Assembly: GCA_038373885.1 (NCBI GenBank)
Contig: JAWZYV010013181.1
Coordinates: forward strand, 60,472-124,471
Direction of reading: 5' to 3'
Origin: Cheiracanthium punctorium
Lineage: Eukaryota; Arthropoda; Arachnida; Araneae; Cheiracanthiidae
DNA length: 64,000 nucleotides
In this document: positions 56,038-64,000 of the stretch, piece by piece
Layout: every line of letters starts with the position of its first letter
Numbering within the stretch: the stretch's first letter is position 1
The notes under the pieces: generated by a model
Databases searched by the model: none
What the model was told of the DNA's origin: nothing
Seen by the model: the letters and a program-made list of their open reading frames with translations, nothing else
Made by a program: the position numbers and the translations under genes

Positions 56038-56790
56038 GAGTGTTCTTGTAAAAGAAATATTTATGTTATATGCATAAATTTAAGCCTATGTTAATCAGGA
56101 ATAGTGCAGCTTTCTATTAGCGAAAAAGTTTTAGAATCGGTTCTGTAGTTAAAGAGATACCTAGAGAGCGTAATGTATTAGAATTATTTTGAGTGTTCCT
56201 GTAAAGGAACTATTTGCGCTACATGCATGAATTTTAGCCTGTAATACTCAAGAATAGTGTAGCTTACTATCAGTGAAGAAAGTTTTGGAATCGGTTCAGT
56301 ACTTACAGAGATACACATAGAGCGTAATGTAATTCTTATGAGTATCCTGTAAAAGAAGTATTTGTGATATATGCATAAAAGGTAGCCTATAACACTCAGG
56401 GTCCCACCGGTGCCTAAGAGGTTCTGCTCTCAAAACTGGAATGCGGAAGGTACCAGGTTCAAACCCCGGTCGCGCCTGTCGACGTAGCCGCTCGCAGTTT
56501 TCCGTGTTTTTTCCAAAACCTCGCGAAAATACGCGCTAGGATCCCTTAGAAAATTCCACATAGAGGAATTCCCCATATAGGCCTAGGTCATTCAGTTTTA
56601 ATCCACAAACAAACAAACAATAATACTCAGGAATAATGTAACTTTCAATCAGTGAAAAAAGTTTTAAAATCGATTTAGTAGCTACAAAATTTCTGTAGAG
56701 CGCAATGCATTAGAATTATTTTGAGTGTCTTTGTAAAAGAATTATTTATGCTATATGCTTGAAAGGTTGCCTGTATGTTAATCCAGGGCT
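56038..56790 (+). repeat. Tandem repeat, about 150-bp unit, 4 copies, split by a SINE
   Basis: Units start GAGTGTTCTTGTAAAAGAA at about 56038, 56191, 56340 and 56723. Removing the SINE and one target duplication (231 bp) from the last gap gives 152 bp, the same period as the others. Confidence 0.9.
56401..56620 (+). mobile_element. tRNA-derived SINE inside the Helitron array
   Basis: A-box-like CCGGTGCCTAAGAGGTTC, B-box GGTTCAAACCCC, body AATACGCGCTAGGATCCCTT, tail (AAAC)n. Flanks TAACACTCAGG (56390-56400) and TAATACTCAGG (56621-56631) agree at 10 of 11. Same family as 36616. Confidence 0.85.
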
Positions 56791-56942
56791 TAGTTAGGAT
56801 ACTCAAGCTATCTTCATTACAAATTTTTCCAACCATTTTTGTGTGATTCAGTCAAAAACATCCAAACACATAAACGTACAAATTTATATAATTGGTAGGA
56901 TTTGGAAATTTATGAACTTTAAGAAACACATCTGGAATTTCT

Positions 56943-57114
56943 TGGTACTTACGTATTATCCTGGCGGTCATTCCCGCCAAACTGTTTTTTCGTCAAATGA
57001 GTTGCCAAACTGTTGCCAATCGTATTCAAAACCATTAATAATTTCAAGTGCCCGGCATTTATCTCGGCAAAAAATCGCTCGTCTTGGCAGACCACCGGGA
57101 TAATACGTAAGTAC
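56943..57114. mobile_element. MITE, TTACGTATTATCC family, copy 3
   Basis: GGTACTTACGTATTATCCTG mirrors CGGGATAATACGTAAGTAC; a second nested pair GGCGGTCATTCCCGCCAAAC follows. The best-preserved copy; it lies in the Helitron. Confidence 0.85.
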
Positions 57115-57758
57115 ACTTTTCTTTACTTATGCTTTTTAATTTGGCATAAAATCAACATAATTTTCATACCAATTTATGTTTTCCAAATCCATGTGATTTT
57201 TGCAAATAGAATTTCTGCTTTATTTCAAAAGCATGAATCATTTTGTGCGGGCGATAAAACGGTTTTTAATTAATAGTTAGAAAAGTACTTAAATTTTAAA
57301 ATTCTGAGCCTCAGGTACAATTTACCGAAGTCATGGGCTCAGTCATGCTCAAATTTTCAAAGCTCTGCTTTCTGTAGATTTGTCTGGAGAACATGCATTT
57401 TTATTATTAGAGATAGATATATTTGGCATAAAACTGGCATAATTTCCGTATTATTTAATGTTTGTCAGTTGCACGTGCTTCTTCATTGAAATAATAGCAT
57501 TCTTGTTAGCTCAAAACATGAATCACTTGATACGGGCGAAACTCGCCAAGCATGGCAACGTAAAAACGGTTTTTAATTAATAATTAAAGAAGTAATTAAA
57601 AATCTAAAATTCTAAGTAGCCTATAACCTTCTCCAGGGTCCCATCTATATCTAAAACCAAAATTCATCATAATTTATTCAGCGGTTTAGGCGTGAAAGCG
57701 TCATAAACAAACAAACAAACAAACAAACTCACTTTCGCATTTATAATATTAGTTAGGA

Positions 57759-58383
57759 TACTCATTGCTCGGCGAGAGTACGCGCATGCTAAAACAGTAT
57801 CAAAGAATCTGGTTGAAGCTGTGTGTGTGTAAAGATAAGTTTTATTGTGGTATTTCCAGAAAAAGCACATCGATACTGAATTTTAACAGGCTTGTGTAAC
57901 AGCTGTTGTTCTATCCTTTTCTTTTTATTTGCTTTATTTGTTGATTCCTACTTTAAGTCCCCTACTCTCGTCAACCTAAAAAATCGCCGCACGTTTGCAA
58001 GCTGCACAAGCATAAGTTTCAACTCCAGAAGGAATTACATGAAAACGAAGTGAACAAATTAGTGATAAATGCATCAGTTAAGGAATTTTAAGACACTTAA
58101 TTATTAAAAATAAATTTATTGGCAACCGAAAAATAAATAAGTAAAAGTAATGCTGGGTTGATTCCTACTTTAGGACCCCACTCCGCCAAGTAGGTGATAA
58201 ATGCATAGATGTTGTAACCTTGGTGACTTTCTGTGAATATATGGCAACCCTTGTGAATGCCGACATTTTGAACTCCGGTCCTATGATTTAACTAAGGTAT
58301 ATGACTGCGGCTGAAAGAAAATTCTAGTGTTTAGATTTTTAAAAATTAGTTTTAGATTTCAAATGATTACTTTTACACTTTCC
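57759..58383. other. Intergenic flank of the Helitron
   Basis: Begins with the right half of the Helitron target. The phrase TGTGTGTAAAGATAAGTTTTA near 57825 is a third relative of the target repeat. TTGATTCCTACTTTA occurs twice (57941, 58159). No gene seen. Confidence 0.6.
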
Positions 58384-58559
58384 AGGGTACTTACGCACTG
58401 TCCAATCGGTCATTTCCGCTAAATTATTTTTTCGAAAAATGCGCCGGCAAACTGCTGCCAATCGTATTCGGAACCAAGAATAATTTTATGTGTCCGGCAT
58501 TTATTTTGGCGAAAAATCGCTCGTCTTGGCGGATCGCTGGGATAATATGTAAATACCCT
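58384..58559. mobile_element. MITE, TTACGTATTATCC family, copy 4
   Basis: AGGGTACTTACGCACTGTCC mirrors GGGATAATATGTAAATACCCT. Shares GGCAAACTGCTGCCAATCGT and CGCTCGTCTTGGCGGATCGC with the others. Confidence 0.85.
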
Positions 58560-58884
58560 TGCTATAATTGACATTAGCGTAACAGAGAGGGATGGTGGGC
58601 TAAGCCCACCCTAGGACCGCAATTATCCCACCCTAGAAAAATTTTAGCTTTTTTCCGATAAGTGGTAAAAATTAACTAGTTTCACCAAAAAATTCATTAA
58701 TGTATAAAGTTGAAAAAAAATCGCAAAAGATCATATTGTATATAAAATTCTAACTAGCTGTTCCACTTCTAACGATTTTTTCGAGGAAGCAAGTTAAAGT
58801 GATGTGATTCCCCTCCCCATACTGAGACTGAGGGCCAGAGGTCAAGGAAAATCCCTTCTCTGGCCCATCTTTTTTACTTTTTCA

Positions 58885-59165
58885 TTTATCTACAGGACCG
58901 CCCAAAAGATTCTAAATGCATTACGCTCTATGGGCCGAAATTCATTGAACTCGTATATCTCAAAAACTATTAGCCGTAGAATGTTGAAACTTTATATTTA
59001 GGATTGTTGTGCATCTCGATTTTTGGTTCCAATCTACTGGGGAGTTTATTCACAGGACCACTCAAAAGAATTTCAATACATTAATGTCTATGGACATCTT
59101 CAATATATTACATCTGTAGTCAGTCATTGTTTGGTCCATGCCCAAAATCTCGCCATTTGTCATTG
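58885..59165 (-). repeat. Inverted relative of the 30.5-kb repeat family
   Basis: CATTACGCTCTATGGGCCGA, then TATCTCAAAAACTATTAGCC and ACCACTCAAAAGAATTTCAA, read as reverse complements of the 168-bp units and the flank at 30050-30190. The small plus frame at 59023-59253 is the antisense of that repeat, not a gene. Confidence 0.8.
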
Positions 59166-59402
59166 CGATTTTTCGCTATTTTCAGCAACATTTCATTTCC
59201 GAGAGTCAAAAAATGTTAATCATTTGAGTAACAAAGTTAGCCATTGCAAATGACATTTTGACGTCATACTTAACAGCTTTTTCCAGATTTATAAGTTTAT
59301 TTATTTATTTATTTTATTTTTTAATAAAATGATTTCCTCCGGATGTTCACAGCAAAACGAAATCTTTCGAATACGAAGAGTTTCCGCACGTTCTTGAAAA
59401 TA

Positions 59403-60120
59403 CACTAGCGTCTAAACGGTATGTTCGATTAGAGCAAATTGGGTGTTTATATTACAGGTCACGGTCACCATAACCTGTACATATTTTGTGTATAGAACTG
59501 AGTTTGTTCACGGGATTGCAAAAAATAATTCTTATACATTACGGTCTATGGACGAAAATCATTTAAAGTGTGCTAGTGCTTAAATGGTGCATTCGAATAC
59601 GTTGAAATAGGTAGTGATGGACGCGAGACGACTCTTTTGCGAGACGAGACAGAGATTACAGCTTTTTTGCGAGACGAGACACACATTTTTAACATTATGA
59701 TATAGGGATTTTTGTGAGACGAGACAAGCTTTTAGGCTATTTTGCGAGACGCGAGACGCTTATTTTTCGTCTCGCGTCCATCCCTAGAAATAGGGATGTA
59801 TATTATAGGTTACCGTCACATAACCTGTAAAGCTTTTGGTGTGTGTAGGACTTTAAAATTTTTGTACAGCACTTGAAAAAAAAAATCTTTTACATTACGG
59901 CTCAAATTTTTGAAAGTGCACTAGCGTCTATAGGATGCATTCGATTGAGCTGAAATTTGGTACGCATATTATAGGTCACAGTCTTACTTTATAGATTTTG
60001 GTGCGTGTAGTACTAACAATCTTAGATACAGGGCTACAAAAAATTATTTTATACACTGCGGCCTATACCCTCAAATTATGTGCACTAGTGTCTGAACGCA
60101 ACAGCCGAATGAGTGGAATC
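59403..60120 (+). repeat. Diverged tandem repeat, about 155-175-bp unit, split by a MITE
   Basis: Units start at about 59403, 59570, 59928 and 60083 with CACTAGCGTCTAAACGGT-like sequence, each with TATAGGTCAC or ATTACAGGTCAC. The long second interval becomes about 175 bp when the MITE and its duplication are removed. Confidence 0.75.
59612..59786. mobile_element. hAT MITE, 175 bp, 8-bp target duplication
   Basis: TAGTGATGGACGCGAGACG mirrors CGTCTCGCGTCCATCCCTA; flanked by GAAATAGG at 59604-59611 and 59787-59794 (perfect). Interior made of GCGAGACGAGAC repeats. Confidence 0.95.
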
Positions 60121-60174
60121 AAGTTTATTTAAATGCTTTTTAAGGATTAAGTGTTCCGAAAGTTGAGTGGAGTC

Positions 60175-60596
60175 CATAGGCGCACCTACGGGGGGGGCTA
60201 TGGGGGCTGAAGCCCCTCCTAAAGGTAGAAAGTTAGAAGTGAAAAGCGTTAAAAAATGAAAATTGTCGCTAATTAATTAATTTTTTTTAGCTCTTTCTTT
60301 TTTTTTTAAATTTTCCTCAAATTATTTCTAACCAAAAAAGACATTTATTTAAAAAAGTTTTTAAATAAATGCTTACAGTTAGTTTAAACACGGTTATAAC
60401 GTCGCTCAAAAGATCAGATAATTATTTATGGCTCTATAATGAGTTACATTGCTTGTGTTCTATGGGACGGTCAAGTGATACCGCATATTTTGACGTTATA
60501 AGAGAGTTTCAACTAACCGAGGTCACGATGAACAAGTTCAGCAGTATTTCTATGTAGCCCAGCCCCTCCTAAACTAAAATCCTGGGTGCGCCACTG
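60175..60596. mobile_element. hAT MITE, 422 bp, 8-bp target duplication
   Basis: CATAGGCGCACCTACGG mirrors CTGGGTGCGCCACTG (reverse CAGTGGCGCACCCAG). Flanked by GTGGAGTC at 60167-60174 and 60597-60604 (perfect). The inner phrases GAAGCCCCTCCTAAA and GCCCCTCCTAAACT are close to both ends. The 62-codon frame inside shows no domain. Confidence 0.93.
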
Positions 60597-60604
60597 GTGG
60601 AGTC

Positions 60605-62520
60605 ACTACAGATTTTTCTTTTGAAATATTCTGAGACTAAAACATTTTGTCTTTTCTTCTACTGAAGGAATTGATTCTATAACGCATACCGTATCACATC
60701 GTGCTCTCTGTGTTATTGTACGAAACTTCTAAATGATACTTATTTTCAGAACTAAGCGTTTTCCGAGTATTTCATTATTTTCAGTATTTCCATTTACTTA
60801 GACGGAAAATAAATCTCATTCTTTCCAAGAACCGGTTGTAAAAAATAAAATAGACAAAAAATAATTTGAATTGTACAATAGGGGAAAAACACAGTTTACA
60901 TATTTTTTTCTCCAATTTTTCTTTAAATTATTTTTTTTATCTTAACATCCTGTTTCAGACAGTAGATATGCCTTTGAGTATCCCCCCTCCTCCCCCCAAC
61001 AGAAAATACGCTACATATTTAGAAAAAAAGGCCATTTTTTATGGTACGTGATGCAGAACTCTTTCTAATGGGAAATTTTCAATTATTTATATTTACTCTA
61101 CGAATGAAGCTTTTCGATATAATTTAGAATAACAGAAATGTTTTCTTTCTTTCTTTCATCTTTAATTGCCACGGAGCAAGTTTTACAGAAGAGTGAGACT
61201 GCTAGGACCTCTTCAAAAGAGTTATTGCAAGCTGGGTGGGGTGGCGGAGAGAAAAAAAAAAAAAAAAAAAAAAAAAAGAAAGAGCACAGCGGTGAAGCAG
61301 AATTTTCCATGAAAATCATTAAACTTAAAGTGTGATAGACTTCTGTTGTTACAAAATACACAATATTTTGTTCAAGAATCACGTAATAACGTCTCATTCG
61401 AATGAAATGAAAGTTGGTAATTTTATAGTGGGTCATTCAATGTAAACTATAGGCGTTCAATTTCCCCCAAAATTCGGTTTAGATTGAGAAAAATGTATTT
61501 AAAATGTGCGTGTTTCTTTCCTTCCCGCCCACGCATCAGATAAAAGCAGCTAAAGCGGACGATATAAAATTAGATATAAAAGTGGATATTCAAATGAAAC
61601 TACAGGCTTCGAATTTTTTCAAAATTTGATAATTATGAGATTTCGCGAAAACTTTTTCAAAATACGTAAATTTTTGTTCCCACATAACAGGAATTAATTT
61701 GCCAACGTGATAAGTGGTTACTCAAACCGTAGCAGTCTTAAAACAGATTCCGAAAGTCTTATGTCGCGAGTTTTTAACTGCATCGAGTTTCAAATGCAAG
61801 TTTAAGCTTGACATTTTATACGTTATTTCAATATGAAAGTATCTATTTTTTTTTAAGCACTAGAGCGCCATTTCGTTTATATATGATTACAATTCTGAAG
61901 AGTGTTTCATGAAATAAGGAAGACAAAGAGCACACATGAATTACAATACACTTTCAAACGATATAAAACTGGAGTATAGTTAGAATATGTCTGACAAAGA
62001 TTGTGTAACAATTTAAGCAGGTGACTTAAGTACTAATTTCAATGTTGAAAAGCGTTTTATTGAACAAGAAAGAAACACGGCACACTGATTATGACACCCG
62101 TTCTAAACAGTATTTATAAAGATGAAGTACAGTTAGAATATGCTCAGGGTCCGATTATCGCTTGGAGAATTCGGGCATTTGCCCGAGGCCTCCAGGTTTG
62201 TAGGACCCAAAAATAATGCATAAAAATTCCCTCTACCAAAAGTTCGAATTTTTTCTGAAAGCATCTATTCATAGAGATTTTGGTCGAATTTTAAAGTTAG
62301 AAATTAGTTTTATCCTTGTTTACTAAAATACTGTTTTTTCTTACTTACTTAAGCTTCATATTTATAAAACTGACCCAACATTTGAGGCCATTTGACTACA
62401 TTCTCACTGATTAATCTGGCAATTTTATTTATTTATTTTTTTAATTTGTGTGTCATGCTGAGTGTACAGTTCATGGTTGTGAAAATTTGTAAATTTTGTT
62501 TTCAATGATTATAGTTTATA
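60605..62520. other. Intergenic, nothing supported
   Basis: AT-rich with an A run of about 25 at 61254-61277 and several T runs. CAGGGTCCGATTATCGC near 62145 looks like a hAT-type left end, but I found no matching right end. Confidence 0.5.
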
Positions 62521-62522
62521 TC

Positions 62523-62954
62523 GGGGTGAATCTAAACTCTTTGACAAAACTTTAAGAGGTGATAGGGCACAAAAGAATCCGAATCTCGTAGCAATGTGGG
62601 GTCGGCAACATCGTCGTCACGTAGCCGTTAATGATCACTTTGGAAAAAGTACTGAAACAACAGTGCACTTTCCGAACATTGTTCGTCAGAAACTAATGTA
62701 TTTTTCTCCGGAAAAAAGACTAAAATTCATAATTTAAAAATTCGATTTTATTTCACGGATGAAGTGTTTAGAGACGAGCCCATTGTTTATTAAACTTTAA
62801 GAAATTAGACAAACACTTCAATACTTTTCACAAAGTGATTATTACCAGGTAAGTGAAAACTGCGTTTTTGACCCCACATTGCTATGCGATTCCGATTCCT
62901 TATTATGTGCCCTATCACCCCTTAAAGTTTTGCCCAAGAGTTTAGATTCACCCT
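62523..62954. mobile_element. MITE with about 85-bp inverted arms
   Basis: GGGGTGAATCTAAACTCTTT with ...GTGATAGGGCACA...CAATGTGGGGTC mirrors GACCCCACATTGCTATGCGA ... GTTTAGATTCACCCTG. Edges uncertain by a few bases and no clear target duplication. Interior non-coding. Confidence 0.8.
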
Positions 62955-64000
62955 GTGTACAACAGTAATTAGTTTTTCACACTTAGGTTGTACAATAAAG
63001 GTCAAACTGACATTTTAATGTAACATGTCCATTCTTGAAATCTTACGACATTTTCGTGTAATCAGGACAGCCGGTTATTAGGGCCAAACCGATCCTATCG
63101 TGATGTCCAATTTGCTGGAGTAGACTGAATATGATTCCAGAAAATTTTGTTAATTTATGGTTGTTTCAGTGGAGAGGGGCCCCGAAATGCTTTAAAACTC
63201 ATGCCTTCATAATCAGCTGCTGTTGGACAAGATTGTAAACAGTTTCAGCAGATAAATTAAATATAAATTTTGATTCCAAAGTGTTATAAAACAAAGAAAT
63301 ATGCGACCCACTCATGGATGACACTTTTCAACTTAATGGAATAAGAAAAATGGGGACGACGCATGGCTTATAATACGCTTTCAATATGCCGCACCACTTA
63401 AATATGAGCGTGTTTCAGATTTTTTGAGTCTTATTTTATCTCTCGTAATAGCAACGCTCTTGCCTTGAAAGACTAGTACAATGCTAGAGTCCAAAAATAT
63501 AGCTATTTCAAAATCAAAATTCAGTTTCACTAAAATCTAGTTTCACTTTGATCAAACCGTGAAACATTCTTTCACAGTGTGTACTCTGAATATTTCAAAT
63601 TCATAAAATCTGAACAAGCAACTTTCAAAATGTCTACCTTAAGCTGCTTTATGATTTCGCAGAAACCATAAACTCATGTGAGCCAAATTTATATTTTTGT
63701 AATTTGCATTAACACTTAACCATCTTTCCGTTTTTTCAATCTGGCGATTTACTCGTCGACAGTTTTTAAGCTCCGCTTTATCGCCAGGTTGGCTTTTTGT
63801 GTTCACTTTTTTGCATCACTTATCGCTTAGTACTTGTCCAGAAAATCCACGTGTCTTCGCCATGCTGCCATAATCACCATTCATTTCAAATAAACTACTA
63901 TGACCAATTAATTTGTATTCTTTTGAAGTGGAACCTAAGGTCCTAAGTTTTAGGATCAAATGTTTATCATCTTTTTTAAGCTTTTAACGCAACGTCTCCG
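62955..64000. other. Intergenic, nothing supported
   Basis: No recognisable gene, long repeat or element end in this last kilobase. A CAGGTTGGC/CGCCA-rich phrase near 63780 may belong to the GGCGA repeat family. Confidence 0.5.

Larger units (their letters stand above)
55775..57758 (-). mobile_element. Non-autonomous Helitron, 1.98 kb
   Basis: On the minus strand it starts TCCTAACTAATATTATAAAT, with a (TTTG)n run just inside. It ends with a CGCGGACGAAGTCGCGG hairpin, then GTAGCTG and CTAG (plus 55775-55778). The host bases are A and T at the two edges (55774, 57759). No Rep/helicase coding. The body contains a 150-bp array with a SINE inside, and a MITE. Confidence 0.88.

Noticed and set aside
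61098..61436. 112-codon minus-strand frame
   Set aside because: Built around a long poly-T/poly-A run with no domain; a low-complexity artefact.

Overview
This window looks like animal (metazoan) nuclear DNA. It is AT-rich, has one widely spread spliced gene with GT-AG introns, and is full of decayed transposable elements: BEL/Pao, Tc1/mariner, hAT, Helitron, tRNA-derived SINEs and many MITEs. The repeat mix suggests an arthropod, perhaps a chelicerate; that is inference, not proof. There is no bacterial-type gene, rRNA gene or CRISPR array.

The one confidently identified host gene is on the minus strand and fills about two thirds of the window (166-42128). I assembled 13 coding exons by hand into a 436-residue protein. 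It reads as the medium (mu) subunit of adaptor complex AP-4, with a longin-like N-terminal half and a C-terminal mu-homology domain. Every splice junction keeps frame. The coding total is only 1,311 nt; the rest is intron, swollen mostly by transposons. Intron 8 (7476-19460) holds a Helitron and a 6.2-kb hAT element with nested insertions. Intron 4 (24642-34521) holds a 7.5-kb LTR-like unit. Intron 3 holds a pogo-like MITE and two SINEs. Intron 2 holds a TIR element with a minisatellite array and a near-perfect 66-bp hairpin. Intron 1 holds two short elements.

Upstream of the gene, a 2.1-kb element with GGCTGCATTCG ends and a 3-bp target duplication starts only about 180 bp from the start codon. 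It carries three smaller MITEs and a CACGTGACGTCA regulatory-type motif. Then comes a BEL/Pao retrotransposon on the minus strand (44848-52759) with both LTRs and a 5-bp target duplication. Its gag is split by a solo LTR, its 5' leader is split by a 2-kb TIR element, and the middle of pol (from just before the RT YxDD to the first half of integrase) is replaced by about 1.2 kb of intronless coiled-coil coding sequence that resembles the ciliary protein CFAP58. This host-gene/retrotransposon chimera is the most unusual object here.

The last 11 kb is intergenic or belongs to a gene I cannot identify. It has one candidate minus-strand exon (53877-54146), a complete 2-kb Helitron with an approximate empty-site paralogue nearby, tandem arrays of about 150-170 bp interrupted by younger insertions with clean target duplications, and several hAT-type MITEs. 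Most nested insertions can be ordered in time from their target duplications.
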